From: Methanobrevibacter arboriphilus | GTDB taxonomy: Archaea > Methanobacteriota > Methanobacteria > Methanobacteriales > Methanobacteriaceae | DNA: 64,000 nt | Assembly: GCF_019669925.1 (NCBI RefSeq) | Contig: NZ_AP019779.1 | Coordinates: 1,317,001 to 1,381,000 of the forward strand | Reading direction: 5' to 3' | In this document: piece by piece, positions 1-11,584 of the stretch | Position numbering within the stretch: the stretch's first letter is position 1 | Layout of the letters: the number at the start of each line of letters is the position of its first letter | Notes under the pieces: model-generated | Database searches by the model: none | What the model saw: only the letters and a program-made list of their open reading frames with translations | Told to the model about the DNA's origin: nothing | Program-made: the position numbers and the translations under genes

Positions 1-258
1 TTTGGATGGATTGGAATGAGCATTCAAATGTTTTTAATAGGATTTATATTAAAAATGTTATATATAATTCAAAAACATTTGAAAAGCATAGCTACTGCTA
101 TCTATGGAATAATTTTAGGACAAACTTTAATTTGGATTGAAACAGGTCCTACAGACATAATAGTTTGGTTTTTTTATATTTTAGGAATTATTACAATAAT
201 ATATTATATTTATAAAATAGATTATATTTATAATCTAGAAAATTATTATAAGCTATAA
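1..258 (+). CDS. C-terminal part of an integral membrane protein (partial)
   Basis: The reading frame is open to the first base of the window, so this is the 3' end of a longer gene; the first visible Met codon at base 16 need not be the start. The roughly 85 visible residues are almost entirely hydrophobic, with two or three membrane spans (about residues 1-20, 28-45 and 50-70) and a Tyr/Lys/Asn-rich tail. I do not recognise the family. A polysaccharide polymerase or flippase type protein would fit the neighbouring glycosyltransferase-like gene, but that is inference from context only. Confidence 0.6.
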   Translation, partial: FGWIGMSIQMFLIGFILKMLYIIQKHLKSIATAIYGIILGQTLIWIETGPTDIIVWFFYILGIITIIYYIYKIDYIYNLENYYKL

Positions 259-316
259 ATGTCATGAAAACAATTTTAAAAGATAATGGCATATTAATAA
301 GAATGAGAGTGATTAA

Positions 317-1597
317 TTGGAAAAAATTACTATAGCAATTGCATGTGAATTAGCTCCTGCAAAAACACTTATTCCTATTATAAAAAAAATAAAAAAAATG
401 GAAAATTTAGGAAAATTAAATTGGAAAAAAAGCAAAATAATCTGTTTAACCCATGGATCAGGTGTTAAAGAACTACTTGAACCATATTGTGATGAATTTT
501 ATTCAATTGGAAAAGGTAGGGGTTCTGGAAAAGTAAAAAGAAATAATTTTGAACTTGCATATCTAATTTTCAAAGACATTATTAAAGCAATCTTAGGATT
601 GAGAGGAAAAGGGATAGATCTTTTAATTACCTGTGGAAATGCTGGTGATGTTAGAAAATCTATATCAGCTGCTAATTTACTTAAAATTCCTGCAATACAT
701 ATAGAACAAGATATATATAATCCAATTGAAACAATTGCATTTTCTAATTTAGTAACAGTACCTTCAAAAAGTTATAAAAATTATTTAAGTGAAAAATACC
801 ATATAGATTCTACTGAAAACATTCAGGGTTATCCTATGGTTAATTATATTGTTGATTGTGTTACTAATAATCATTTATTAGATAATGAAGATATAAAAAA
901 GGATTATGGTTATTCAAAATTTATATTAGTAGTTTTAGGAGGAGATTTAAAAACTAGCGATATAAAAAAGCTAATAAATATTCTAGAAAAAATAAATCTT
1001 CCAACACTTATAGCACCATATCGTTTTAAAAAAGAATTAATTCAAGATATGATAAAATCTAATAAAATTAAAGTTTTAGATGAGTTTGTTGATTTATTAA
1101 GTTTAATGAAATCTTCAAATCTTATGATTTATGGAGCTGGTATGGGAATGACAATAGAAGCAGGTGTTTTAGAAATCCCTTCAATAAAAATAGCAGGGTT
1201 TCATAAAGAACATGGTAGTGTAGATTTAGCAAATGATTTAAAAATTCCAATACTTGAAATAGAAGAAGTTTCAGATTTTTTAGATGAATTTAAAGATAAC
1301 CATCAGGATAAATATGATCATGAAAACAAACATACACATGAAAACAAAGATAACAATAAATGCAAAGATAATCATGAAGATAAAAATAGTTATGATGACA
1401 AATATGAGGATTATATGTTAAAAATGTTAAAAAATAAGCTTCCAAGACCAGAAAGTGAAAAATTAATTAAAAATAGTGAAATTGCTGTTGAAAATTTTGT
1501 AGATATTATTAACAATTTTAATCTAAAAAATCCTCCTAAGAAAAGTGGTTTAAAGTCTATGAAAGCGATTTGGAAAAAAAGATCAGAGTTTAGATAA
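317..1597 (+). CDS. GT-B-fold glycosyltransferase/epimerase-like protein with charged insert
   Basis: This 426-residue protein has the two-domain look of the MurG / UDP-GlcNAc 2-epimerase superfamily. The N-terminal half has alternating Rossmann strands ending in a segment with DLLITCGNAGD. The C-terminal half has VVLGGDLKTSD and then GAGMGMTIEAG followed by an IPSIKIAG strand, the usual nucleotide-sugar site of GT28-type enzymes. A probable role is sugar transfer in cell envelope or glycolipid synthesis; the substrate cannot be told. The start is TTG at 317, chosen because GAGTGATTA lies just upstream. Oddity: residues about 330-370 are a His/Asp/Lys/Glu/Asn run with four repeats resembling HENK or HEDK, absent from the compact GT-B fold. 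Its family assignment is moderate; an archaeal protein of unknown function with this fold is the alternative. Confidence 0.6.
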   Translation: MEKITIAIACELAPAKTLIPIIKKIKKMENLGKLNWKKSKIICLTHGSGVKELLEPYCDEFYSIGKGRGSGKVKRNNFELAYLIFKDIIKAILGLRGKGIDLLITCGNAGDVRKSISAANLLKIPAIHIEQDIYNPIETIAFSNLVTVPSKSYKNYLSEKYHIDSTENIQGYPMVNYIVDCVTNNHLLDNEDIKKDYGYSKFILVVLGGDLKTSDIKKLINILEKINLPTLIAPYRFKKELIQDMIKSNKIKVLDEFVDLLSLMKSSNLMIYGAGMGMTIEAGVLEIPSIKIAGFHKEHGSVDLANDLKIPILEIEEVSDFLDEFKDNHQDKYDHENKHTHENKDNNKCKDNHEDKNSYDDKYEDYMLKMLKNKLPRPESEKLIKNSEIAVENFVDIINNFNLKNPPKKSGLKSMKAIWKKRSEFR

Positions 1598-1647
1598 TAA
1601 AAAATTCAGTTAATATTATTTTAGAATATTATTATTTAATATACAAT

Positions 1648-1734
1648 TTAATATCTACTTTTAATATTTATTTTTAGTATTATATCTTTAATATTATAGC
1701 ATATTTTTAACATTATATTCTATTTTTAAATATT
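1648..1734. repeat. Left arm of 87-bp inverted repeat flanking the radical SAM gene
   Basis: This stretch is the reverse complement of 2949-3035 at 83 of 87 positions by hand alignment, including uninterrupted identities of 38 and 28 bases. It ends 15 bases from the stop codon of the radical SAM gene. Confidence 0.85.
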
Positions 1735-1749
1735 GTTTATTAATAATTA

Positions 1750-2865
1750 TTAATATTTATCAAGAGCAATTTGATAATTACCATCTAATTTAATAAATGG
1801 TTCAGCCCTATCTATAACAACTCCTAATTTTCTCAAGTCTATCATCTTCTTAAATGGTTTTTTCTTTCTTATAGCCATGATTCTTTTTGCAGAAATAGTT
1901 CCAATACCTGGAACGCGAATTAATTCATAAAAAGAAGCAGAATTAATTTCTAAAGGAAATATATCTCGTTTTAAAGCAGATAAATATTTAGGATCTTCAT
2001 TAATTGATAATTGATTATTTTCTTCAAAGACAAGCTCATCTAATTCAAATTTATATATATTTAACAGAGAATCAGCATGATATAGTTTTGAAGTCCTATT
2101 TTTATTGCACTCTTCCCTCTTTTCAAGTTCTGTTCCTTCAACTGGAGAAAAAGAACTAAAATAGCTTCTAGATAAATTATAGTTTTTATAAAGGGATTTT
2201 ATTCTAGAAAGAATTTCCACATCAGTCTCATCATTTGCTCCAACAATCATCTGTGTAGTTGAACTAGAACATATTATAGAGTTATTTTTTTTAGATATAG
2301 AATCTATCCAACTTATTCTTTTTAATATATCTTTATTATAATCTTTGTTTGAAGAAATTTGAGACAATCCATCTGAAGTTGCAGACTCAATATTTAAACT
2401 TACTCTATTAGCTAATGACATTGCACGCTTAATAGAATCTTTGTTAGCACCAGGAATCACTTTAAAGTGTATGTAATCATCATATCCGTATTTTTTCCTA
2501 AGTATGTTAATAACATCTAACATTTTCTCCATAGTGTCATCAACATCTTTTGCAATTCCAGAACTTAGAAACAATCCTTGTACATAATCATTATTATAAT
2601 AACTAAGGAAAGCTCTTGCTAATTCTTCTGGACTTAGTTCTAATCTAGTAAAATTTCTTTTAGACTGATTGATACAATATTTACAATCATTAACACATTT
2701 ATTTGTCATTAATGTTTTAAAAAGAGGAATTTTACAGCCATCAGGTCCTGTTGCATTATAAATTCCTGGAAGATTAATATCAGATTTTTTATAGTGATTT
2801 ACATAATCACAAATATCATATTGTGCAGAATCACTCAAAACTTGCATTTTCTTTAAAGTGTTCAT
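1750..2865 (-). CDS. Radical SAM protein with helix-hairpin-helix tail (DNA modification/repair type)
   Basis: The 371-residue protein carries the radical SAM CxxxCxxC cluster motif at Cys57, Cys61 and Cys64, a TIM-barrel-like core with the family-typical FLSSGI and ESATSDG segments, and a C-terminal helix-hairpin-helix at about residues 318-332 (VPGIGTISAKRI). This matches the family annotated as putative DNA modification/repair radical SAM protein, which in bacteria accompanies a uracil-DNA-glycosylase-like partner; no such partner is visible here. The true reaction is unknown. No ribosome binding site precedes the ATG; an ATATATAAAA box lies about 20-30 bases upstream, suggesting a leaderless transcript. 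The gene stands alone and is enclosed by a long inverted repeat (1648-1734 and 2949-3035), an unusual setting that could reflect mobility or inversion. Confidence 0.85.
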   Translation of the reverse strand: MNTLKKMQVLSDSAQYDICDYVNHYKKSDINLPGIYNATGPDGCKIPLFKTLMTNKCVNDCKYCINQSKRNFTRLELSPEELARAFLSYYNNDYVQGLFLSSGIAKDVDDTMEKMLDVINILRKKYGYDDYIHFKVIPGANKDSIKRAMSLANRVSLNIESATSDGLSQISSNKDYNKDILKRISWIDSISKKNNSIICSSSTTQMIVGANDETDVEILSRIKSLYKNYNLSRSYFSSFSPVEGTELEKREECNKNRTSKLYHADSLLNIYKFELDELVFEENNQLSINEDPKYLSALKRDIFPLEINSASFYELIRVPGIGTISAKRIMAIRKKKPFKKMIDLRKLGVVIDRAEPFIKLDGNYQIALDKY

Positions 2866-2948
2866 TGTTATATATTTTGTAATTTTATATATTATTAATT
2901 TTTGGAAGCAAATGAAAAGTAATTAGAATAATATTAAAAAAGAAATAT

Positions 2949-3035
2949 AATATTGAAAAATAGAATATAATGTTAAAAATATGATATAATATTAAGAATA
3001 TAATACTAAAAATAAATATTAAAAGTAGATATTAA
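2949..3035. repeat. Right arm of 87-bp inverted repeat flanking the radical SAM gene
   Basis: Reverse complement of 1648-1734 with four mismatches. It lies 83 bases upstream of the radical SAM start codon and runs into the 13-bp tandem array at 3016-3093. Confidence 0.85.
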
Positions 3036-3093
3036 AAGTAGATATTAAAAGTAGATATTAAAAGTAGATATTAAAAGTAGATATTAAAAGCAT
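3016..3093. repeat. Tandem array, six copies of a 13-bp unit
   Basis: Six head-to-tail copies of ATATTAAAAGTAG, five exact and the last ending in CAT. The left arm of the flanking inverted repeat contains only one full unit plus one partial, so the array has expanded on this side only. No spacers, so it is not CRISPR. Confidence 0.9.
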
Positions 3094-3128
3094 AATAACA
3101 TATTATAAAAATATTTATAAAAATAAAA

Positions 3129-4343
3129 TTAAGATTTGAATTTTATTAAATTCTTTGCCTCATCAAATATTACATCAAGACCACACATATTAGGAACATA
3201 GTTAGCTGCCTTTGCAGAATTTACACCAATTGTTTCATATCCCATGTCTTCAATTGGAGCAACAACCATACAAGTATCACACACTATATGTCCACCAGCA
3301 GACTCGATTATTTTTGTATAACCCATTCTATCTGAGGCAGCTTTAACATTTATAGAAGTACATACCCATAAATCATTCTTTATTTTTTTATTTTTGACTA
3401 TATTTGCAATATTTTTAATTTCTTCTAAAGAAGCATGAGGACAACCTAAACAAACTAAATCTGCTTCATTTTTAGATGAATTAGTTAAATTTTCACAAGT
3501 ATTTTTAATATCAGAATCTGTAATTAAGATTTTATTATTATTTTTAAGCAATTCAGTCTTTCCAGCAGAATCATACTCAGGAGTTTCATTTTCAACATGA
3601 TATAATGCAACAGCACCCGAAGATGCAAGTGCTGCTCCAAGAGCTTTTAATTCAGTATTAGTAGAATCATTTTTAAGGACAAAATAAGGAACACCATTTC
3701 CAACTTCCTTACCAACCATATATCCCAATGCCCCATAATCAATTCCAGATATAGGAGTTTCAAGTTCTATTAAAAGGTTTGCTTTCCTATTTTCTTCTAA
3801 ATGATAACCATACATAGGGGTTTTACCACAAATAGCTGCAGCTAATGCACCAGGCCCTCCTTCACGATTAGTTCTTGCACCGATAACTGAATTTACATAA
3901 GCAACTGCTGAAGATTCAGACCATGCTACATGATCTCTGAATTTAGGAACATTACCTACAAGATAAGGAGTGCAAGTACATGTTTTCGAAATTCCAAGCA
4001 TCCCATAAGCATCAACAATTTCATTCTGCTTTTTAGAAAATTTTGGTGGAAATCCAAGAGATTTCCAGTTATCTAGATCTGTACCAGCAGGATTTAAAGT
4101 AGAAGGAACTTTTGCAGCAGAGTTTCTATTTAAATTCTTATCACTAGCCAAATCTTCAAGATATTCAAGACCTGCATCACCAATAGTCTTGTAAGAAACA
4201 CCAGATATTTGAGCAGAAGTAATATTTACAAGTTTTTCTGCACTATAAATATCCCCAAGTGCCACTAGGATCTCCATGCTTTTACGTACAGTATCTCCAT
4301 AGAAACCATTATACATTCTTTCTTCTTCTTTATTTAAATACAT
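3129..4343 (-). CDS. Aconitase X large subunit, probable phosphomevalonate dehydratase
   Basis: The 404-residue protein is the catalytic (large) subunit of the aconitase X family. In archaea this enzyme dehydrates mevalonate 5-phosphate to trans-anhydromevalonate 5-phosphate in the modified mevalonate pathway that supplies membrane isoprenoids. Family hallmarks seen are KTCTCTPYL, the [20 protein letters not shown] block, [15 protein letters not shown], and Cys-containing strands near [10 protein letters not shown] and [10 protein letters not shown] that ligate the Fe-S cluster. Length is normal. The start has GGGATTTAA upstream. The small subunit is not in this window, so the two subunits are not paired here. 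Confidence 0.85.
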   Translation of the reverse strand: MYLNKEEERMYNGFYGDTVRKSMEILVALGDIYSAEKLVNITSAQISGVSYKTIGDAGLEYLEDLASDKNLNRNSAAKVPSTLNPAGTDLDNWKSLGFPPKFSKKQNEIVDAYGMLGISKTCTCTPYLVGNVPKFRDHVAWSESSAVAYVNSVIGARTNREGGPGALAAAICGKTPMYGYHLEENRKANLLIELETPISGIDYGALGYMVGKEVGNGVPYFVLKNDSTNTELKALGAALASSGAVALYHVENETPEYDSAGKTELLKNNNKILITDSDIKNTCENLTNSSKNEADLVCLGCPHASLEEIKNIANIVKNKKIKNDLWVCTSINVKAASDRMGYTKIIESAGGHIVCDTCMVVAPIEDMGYETIGVNSAKAANYVPNMCGLDVIFDEAKNLIKFKS

Positions 4344-4546
4344 TTAAATCCCATTACCATATTTAAATCAAAAATAATATTATTACAAAAACTATTACTC
4401 AAAAATACTATTAATAAGTTATTTAAGTCAAAATATATTAAAATTAAATCAGGGAAATTTTAAAAATATGAAAGATTATAATTTTTATATAAATAGTAAT
4501 GATAGGAATAATAAAGAATACTAAGTATAATATAAGAATAATAGGA

Positions 4547-5920
4547 TTAATTATTTTCAATTTGGTGTTCAACCATATCATTTACTAAGTTTAAAAAATT
4601 ATCCATCTCTTTATAAGGAATCATAGCTCCAGCAGCTATATCATGACCCCCACCTTGACCTCCAAAGCTTAATGAACTATCATGGAGAACTTTTCCAAGA
4701 TCTACTCCTTTTTCTATCATCTCTCTTGTTGTTCTTCCAGAAACTTTTACATCATTATGCATTCTAGCCATAGATAGAATGGGTTTATCACTATCTAAAA
4801 TTTCAGCTGCAATTCCTACACTAGAAATAGTACCCATAACACTTTTCAAGACTTTATCTTCACTATACATATACTGGATAAAGTCCATTTGAACTGCACC
4901 TTCTCGTTTAATCCATTCCATTCCTTTAATTAACTGATCTCTATATTTTTTTTGAAGATTCAAAGCTGCATCAAGTGCTTCTCCACGTTCTCCAAATGCA
5001 ATAGAAAGACCAAGGCCGGTTTTTTTGTTTTTCCCGCAAGCATCTAAAATATAAGAATATTCCTCAAGGTTCCTTAAAACAGGATTTTCTTTAGGCACAC
5101 TATAAATACTTCCAAAAATATCAGGAGTTACTTTAATAAGTTCATCTTTTAAAACATCTTTTTCTTCATCTTCAAGATCAGTGAATTTTATTCCATAAGA
5201 AATTCCTATTTTTTCTAAAAATCCCATTGATCCCTCTAAATCACCAGTTAAACCAGGTATAGCTGGATTTAAAGTATATGCTAAAGATTTATATAGTGGT
5301 TCTTGATTTTTGGAAACAATTTTAAGATCTTGATGTATTTCAAGATTTCCAAATTCTTTCCCATCTTCAACGATTAGCTCATTTGCACCAATAAATCCAT
5401 CATTAAATTGCATATCTCCAAAAGCACCTACTAAAGCAAGTGGAGCAATATGTTTTTTATTATTTTCCCCATCACCTAAGTTTCTAATACTTAAATAAGA
5501 AGAACCAGCACCACTTAGTTCTTTACTACCATCAATCCCATAAAGATGAGGATTAACATGAATAATATGATCTTCTGATTCTGTATCATCAACTTGATGA
5601 TGATCTGCAATTATAACCTCTGATTTAAACTTATTAATAAGCTTTAAATTGGCGCTTCCCATGTCAGAAAATATAAATAACTTATATTTCTCTTTAGATA
5701 GTTCTTTCACATTTTCTGGCTTTAAGCGAGAAAGGATGGTAGTATGAAACTGTCCTCCCTCCTCTTTTATAGCATTAGCTATAACACCAGCTGCAGAAAG
5801 CCCATCTGCATCATTATGAGAAATGATTCTTATAACATGATCATCCTTGATATGTTTGGATATCATGTCAGAAGCTTCATTAGCCTTATTTAACAAGGAG
5901 TGCTGCTTCTTGTGGGTCAT
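4547..5920 (-). CDS. DHH-family phosphoesterase (archaeal RecJ-like)
   Basis: This is a RecJ-like single-strand nuclease or phosphoesterase of the DHH/DHHA1 superfamily. From the chosen start it has 457 residues, with motif I HNDADG at 35-40, the ADHHQ motif at about 105-109, and a C-terminal DHHA1 element [12 protein letters not shown]. Archaeal homologues (GAN type) associate with the GINS/MCM replisome; that association is family knowledge, not shown here. An upstream in-frame ATG at 5968 would extend far into the S15 gene; I chose the internal ATG at 5920, preceded by GGATGGAGAT, leaving a 35-base overlap with rps15, with which it is surely co-transcribed. Confidence 0.85.
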   Translation of the reverse strand: MTHKKQHSLLNKANEASDMISKHIKDDHVIRIISHNDADGLSAAGVIANAIKEEGGQFHTTILSRLKPENVKELSKEKYKLFIFSDMGSANLKLINKFKSEVIIADHHQVDDTESEDHIIHVNPHLYGIDGSKELSGAGSSYLSIRNLGDGENNKKHIAPLALVGAFGDMQFNDGFIGANELIVEDGKEFGNLEIHQDLKIVSKNQEPLYKSLAYTLNPAIPGLTGDLEGSMGFLEKIGISYGIKFTDLEDEEKDVLKDELIKVTPDIFGSIYSVPKENPVLRNLEEYSYILDACGKNKKTGLGLSIAFGERGEALDAALNLQKKYRDQLIKGMEWIKREGAVQMDFIQYMYSEDKVLKSVMGTISSVGIAAEILDSDKPILSMARMHNDVKVSGRTTREMIEKGVDLGKVLHDSSLSFGGQGGGHDIAAGAMIPYKEMDNFLNLVNDMVEHQIENN

Positions 5921-6284
5921 ATCTCCATCCTTCAGGTAATTCACCATCGTTAACGTAATATTTACCAAGACGCCTAATTCTTGATTCTATGATAGTTAAT
6001 CCTCTTTTAGTGTGTAAATCTTTTGGATTTTCTTTTAAGTGATCTCTAATGTTTACAGCACGTTTAATTAAGTTCATGATATCTTCAGGATATTCTTGAG
6101 CTTGTTCATTTCTTTTTAATATAGCAGTGATTTTTTCACCAGTAACAGCTTTTACACTAGGAATACCATACTGATCTCTTAAAATAACACCAATTTCACT
6201 TGGAGATTTACCTTCTTTTGTAAATTTTAATATAAATTCTTCAATTTCTTCATTTGAATAAGTAACCCATTCTGGTTTAGACAT
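5886..6284 (-). CDS. rps15: 30S ribosomal protein S15 (uS15)
   Basis: The 132-residue protein is the archaeal/eukaryotic-length uS15, with the N-terminal extension seen in archaea before the conserved four-helix core. The core block [22 protein letters not shown] at about residues 92-113 is diagnostic. It binds 16S rRNA and the small-subunit platform. AGAGGTATTTACA precedes the ATG. Its 3' end overlaps the DHH phosphoesterase gene, a coupling common in euryarchaea. Confidence 0.97.
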   Translation of the reverse strand: MSKPEWVTYSNEEIEEFILKFTKEGKSPSEIGVILRDQYGIPSVKAVTGEKITAILKRNEQAQEYPEDIMNLIKRAVNIRDHLKENPKDLHTKRGLTIIESRIRRLGKYYVNDGELPEGWRYDPQEAALLVK

Positions 6285-6445
6285 TGTAAATACCTCTTAA
6301 TTTTTTATAATATTAATTCTTTTTATAAGTTAATCTTATAAACTAACTTTGTTATAAGTCAATTTTTTATTATATTAATATAATTAGCAATAAATAACAA
6401 TAGAACTGTTTAATTTGAAAAATTGTTAAATCTATGCATCATAAT

Positions 6446-7006
6446 TTATTTATCAGATTTATACCAATTGACAAAAAGTTCTAACGAATTTTTTCTATGA
6501 GAAAACTGATTTTTTTCATCTGTTGTTAGCTCACCAAACGTTTTAGACATATTGGGAACATAAAAAATTGGATCAAAAGCAAAACCTTTATTACCCTTTT
6601 CTTCAAATGCAATGACACCAGAAACTTTGCCTAAAAAAATCTTGGGCTCGATATTGGGGGCACAATACCCAATGACCGACCTGAATTCAGCATAACGTTC
6701 TTGGTCAGTTTTTAAATCATTCATAAGCTTTAAAATACCTTCATTTCCTATTGTATCTTGAACATAAGATGAATATGTTCCAGGGAAATCATTTAAAGCT
6801 TTAATGAATAAACCAGCATCTTCAACAATCACAGGTTTATTTAATTTTCGAGAAGCATATTTTGCACCAGATATAGCTACTTCTTCAAGAGTTCCTTGAG
6901 GTTCTGTGTAACCTAAGTCAATATGCTCTAATTCAATATTGAATTTTCGAAAAATATTTTCTGCTTCTTCTACTTTATGGTTGTTACCAGTAATAAATGT
7001 TATCAT
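6446..7006 (-). CDS. rdgB: XTP/dITP diphosphatase (RdgB/HAM1 family)
   Basis: The 186-residue enzyme hydrolyses non-canonical purine triphosphates (ITP, dITP, XTP) to monophosphates, keeping them out of nucleic acids. The substrate motif [10 protein letters not shown] (residues 6-15), the [10 protein letters not shown] strand (about 59-68), FPGTYSSYV and the C-terminal SHR segment are all present. Its length is normal. It sits on the same strand upstream of rps15 and the DHH gene, forming a run of nucleic-acid maintenance genes. Confidence 0.93.
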   Translation of the reverse strand: MITFITGNNHKVEEAENIFRKFNIELEHIDLGYTEPQGTLEEVAISGAKYASRKLNKPVIVEDAGLFIKALNDFPGTYSSYVQDTIGNEGILKLMNDLKTDQERYAEFRSVIGYCAPNIEPKIFLGKVSGVIAFEEKGNKGFAFDPIFYVPNMSKTFGELTTDEKNQFSHRKNSLELFVNWYKSDK

Positions 7007-7085
7007 AATAGTAAAACTATGAGTTTTAATTTTATAAATATTTTTTCATATAAGCAACTTTATAAGAATAATATTTTTTCATAAT

Positions 7086-7110
7086 AATATTTTTTCATGA
7101 AAAAAATATT
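7086..7110. repeat. Short palindrome in rdgB / F390 synthetase divergent spacer
   Basis: T6-CATG-A7 dyad flanked by AATAT/ATATT, giving arms of about 11-12 bases in the divergent promoter region between rdgB and the gene starting at 7294. It could be an operator or simply AT-rich chance structure. Confidence 0.4.
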
Positions 7111-7293
7111 TTATATTAATATTTTTATATAAACAGTATTTTATATTAATAATATCTTTAATGATTAATATATTAAATATCATTAATTATATTAAATTAT
7201 AGTTATATTGAACCACAAGATTGTATCATAGAATACAACAAAAATATAGGCATATACTAAAGATTAAAATGTTAATAAATACAATATATTAAT

Positions 7294-8709
7294 ATGAAAA
7301 ATAATGATCTCTACTATAACAAAGAAATTGAAACAATGGATAGAGGAGATTTAGATTCTTTAATTGATGAAAAAGTTAAATACACAATAAAATATGCATA
7401 TGAAAACTCTAAATTCTATAAAAAATGGTTTGATAAAAATAAAATAGAAATTAAATCTATTAAAACCCATGAAGATTTAAAAGAACTCCCAATAATAACA
7501 GGAGATACAATTAAGAAAAACCAACCCCCAGCTACTAATTTTTTCAACTTTAAATCTGCAAAAAATAAGGATATAGTTACTATTCATGAAACAAGTGGAA
7601 CAACAGGAACACCAAAATCATTTTTCCTAACAGAAAATGATTGGGAGAAATATATAGAAAAATATGCACGAACTTTCAAATCCCAAGGCTTTAAATCAAA
7701 TGACTATTTAATTGTTTGCACATCTTACGGAATGAACATTGGAGCAGAATCAATGAGTTTAGCTGCAAAAAAACTGAAAATTACTACAATACCTGAAGGA
7801 AAATGCACTTTCCCAATAAGAATACTTAAAAATTATAAACCAACAAGTATCGTAGGAAGTATATTTAAATTCTTAAGACTGGCAGAAAGAATGAAAGAAA
7901 ATAAATTAGATCCCCAAGAATCAAGTATAAAACGCTTAATTGCAGGTGGAGAAAGTTTTTCAGAAGAATCACGAGAATATATAGAAGAAATTTGGGGTGT
8001 TAATGTATATAATACTTATGGAAGTACTGAAGGAACAATGTGTGGAGAATGTATTGAAAAAAAAGGAATTCATGTCCCAGAAGACTTAATACATCTAGAT
8101 ATATATAATAGTAACACTGAAACAGACCCAAATATGCGATTAGAAAATAATAGTACTGATTCCAATCTTGATTGTTCAGAATCATGCTTTTTAAAAGATG
8201 GAAAAGAAGGAAAAATGATACTAACGACTTTGCTTAGCAAAGAAGATAAAGCAGGAACATTACTTATTAACTATGATACAGATGATTCTAGTTCAGTTAT
8301 AACAAGAAAAAAATGCGGTTGTGGTAGGACACATATGAAAATTGATAATCCTACAAGAGATGCTGAAACTATTACTATGTTTGGAAATAGTGTTAACAGA
8401 GTAGATATTGAAGCAGGAGTATTTCAAAGAGAAAATATGGAATATTTAACTGGAGAATATGAATCATTCTTATATGGAAATGAAACTGAAAATACTTTAA
8501 GAATATCGGTTGAATATAAAGACTATTCAAATTTAAATAAAAAAATTGTTGAAAACAATTTTCTAAGTTCATTTTTAAGAAAAAATAATGATTTAAAAGA
8601 AAAATATTATAATGACGAATTTGAAATTATATTTAACTTTTTAAAAAAAGGGAAGCTCGAATTTTATAAAATAAAAGGCAGACCAAAAAGATTAATTGAT
8701 AGAAGATAA
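7294..8709 (+). CDS. Coenzyme F390 synthetase / phenylacetate-CoA ligase-like enzyme
   Basis: The 471-residue adenylate-forming protein has the P-loop TSGTTGTPK at 100-108, the YGSTEG motif at 242-247, and the GECIEKKGIHVPEDL segment after it, typical of the phenylacetate-CoA ligase / coenzyme F390 synthetase group. F390 synthetase adenylylates the deazaflavin F420 in methanogens under oxidising conditions. The substrate is inferred from the organism, not proved by residues. Residues about 274-300 form an Asn/Asp/Ser-rich insertion, and a CGCGRTH element near 341-347 could bind a metal. No ribosome binding site is visible before the ATG, so it may be leaderless. It is oriented against all its neighbours, inside a cluster that is usually uninterrupted. 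Confidence 0.7.
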   Translation: MKNNDLYYNKEIETMDRGDLDSLIDEKVKYTIKYAYENSKFYKKWFDKNKIEIKSIKTHEDLKELPIITGDTIKKNQPPATNFFNFKSAKNKDIVTIHETSGTTGTPKSFFLTENDWEKYIEKYARTFKSQGFKSNDYLIVCTSYGMNIGAESMSLAAKKLKITTIPEGKCTFPIRILKNYKPTSIVGSIFKFLRLAERMKENKLDPQESSIKRLIAGGESFSEESREYIEEIWGVNVYNTYGSTEGTMCGECIEKKGIHVPEDLIHLDIYNSNTETDPNMRLENNSTDSNLDCSESCFLKDGKEGKMILTTLLSKEDKAGTLLINYDTDDSSSVITRKKCGCGRTHMKIDNPTRDAETITMFGNSVNRVDIEAGVFQRENMEYLTGEYESFLYGNETENTLRISVEYKDYSNLNKKIVENNFLSSFLRKNNDLKEKYYNDEFEIIFNFLKKGKLEFYKIKGRPKRLIDRR

Positions 8710-8755
8710 AAATTATTAAGTTTGAAAATAAAAAGAAAAATTAACTAAGATATAT

Positions 8756-10450
<1,695 letters not shown>

Positions 10451-10498
10451 TTAAAATATATTTTCATATATCCAATTATAACAAACAATAATCAATAA

Positions 10499-11584
10499 CT
10501 ATTCACAAATCTCCTCAACTTTTTTTCGAATATCCTCAATTGAGTATCCTAAAAGAAGTGCCATAAGCATTGCACCACCTGCCCCAACACCTTCCTTAAC
10601 AAATCCTTTTAGATAATTCTTAAGGCCTCCATTAGAAGATTCTTCAAAATTAGGATTAACAACATGAACATCTATGTCATCTATCTGAGATACTATGTTG
10701 AATAAGTCAGAAGTAGAATCGTTAGCAACAAAACTGGTTGTACCTAAACAAATTCTTGAAAAATCAAAATTTGGATCAATTGCTTTAATAAAACTGCAAA
10801 CACTAGCCATTTGAGTTCCACCAGCTAAAATAACAGGGACTGTGCTTCCAAAAACCATACCTGCAACAGCAGGAATCATTGGATCTCCTACAGCAGCTAC
10901 TGCTTTAAAAGGATCTATCTTTCCAATATTCCCAATACCATCTAAAATACCAGCATTAGCAAGTCCTTCCATTACAACATCTTTTTTGAGATTATGTGGA
11001 TTTTCAGGCATACTACCACTAACTTTAAAATTAGCATCATATCCAAGAGCAGTTAAAACACCAAGAGCTGTTGTTGTACCTGCAGGAATACTTTCTCCAA
11101 TCACAAGGTAATCATTAGACTTAGAAAGCTCCCTTCCAATTATCTTTGAATCATTGAAAATTTTTTCTGGATTTTCAACAGCTTCACCAGTTCTTATATC
11201 TTTTCCATGAATGGATTTATTAGAAGCTGTAATACAGGGGACATCTGGTTTTATTCTTGAACCTGCATCAACTATTAAAAAAGGAACATCAGTTAATTCA
11301 AGAGCAGCTTTTGTAATCATTGCAGGAGTAGGTGCTGAAGCACCATCAACAATAGTTTGAGGAGGTATATCACAGCATCTAAGTTCTCCATGAATAATTA
11401 ATTCAACATCTCCTGCAGGAGTATATTCCATCAGCTCAGGAGTTGCTCCAGCACCAGTAATGTAAGGAATATTTGCTGTAGAAGTTGTAGCAATCGTACA
11501 TATGAAAAAAGGTTTTTTACCTTCTATCTTTTTTAAAAGTTCAAAAGAACCATAAGATTTTAGTCCATTGAATAGTTCTGCCAT
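10499..11584 (-). CDS. CobT-like nicotinate-nucleotide phosphoribosyltransferase family (UPF0284)
   Basis: The 361-residue protein belongs to the archaeal CobT-related UPF0284 group. Relatives transfer phosphoribose from nicotinate mononucleotide to the lower-ligand base of cobamides. Visible features are ITGAGATPELMEYTPAGD near the N terminus, the Gly/Ala-rich ESIPAGTTTALGVL segment at about 167-180, and AGGTQMASV. Methanobacteriales use 5-hydroxybenzimidazolyl cobamides, so the base acceptor is uncertain. GGTGCAATA precedes the ATG. It lies just upstream of kae1-bud32 (72-base gap) on the same strand. Confidence 0.75.
   Translation of the reverse strand: MAELFNGLKSYGSFELLKKIEGKKPFFICTIATTSTANIPYITGAGATPELMEYTPAGDVELIIHGELRCCDIPPQTIVDGASAPTPAMITKAALELTDVPFLIVDAGSRIKPDVPCITASNKSIHGKDIRTGEAVENPEKIFNDSKIIGRELSKSNDYLVIGESIPAGTTTALGVLTALGYDANFKVSGSMPENPHNLKKDVVMEGLANAGILDGIGNIGKIDPFKAVAAVGDPMIPAVAGMVFGSTVPVILAGGTQMASVCSFIKAIDPNFDFSRICLGTTSFVANDSTSDLFNIVSQIDDIDVHVVNPNFEESSNGGLKNYLKGFVKEGVGAGGAMLMALLLGYSIEDIRKKVEEICE

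Noticed and set aside
3016-3093. CRISPR array
   Set aside because: Units are only 13 bp, contiguous and without spacers; no cas genes are in the window.
5921-5968. Upstream start of the DHH phosphoesterase
   Set aside because: It would lie further inside rps15 and lacks a better ribosome site than the ATG at 5920.
8000-8185. Open frame opposite the F390 synthetase-like gene
   Set aside because: It is an antisense shadow in AT-rich coding sequence without a ribosome site; many similar shadows were also left out.
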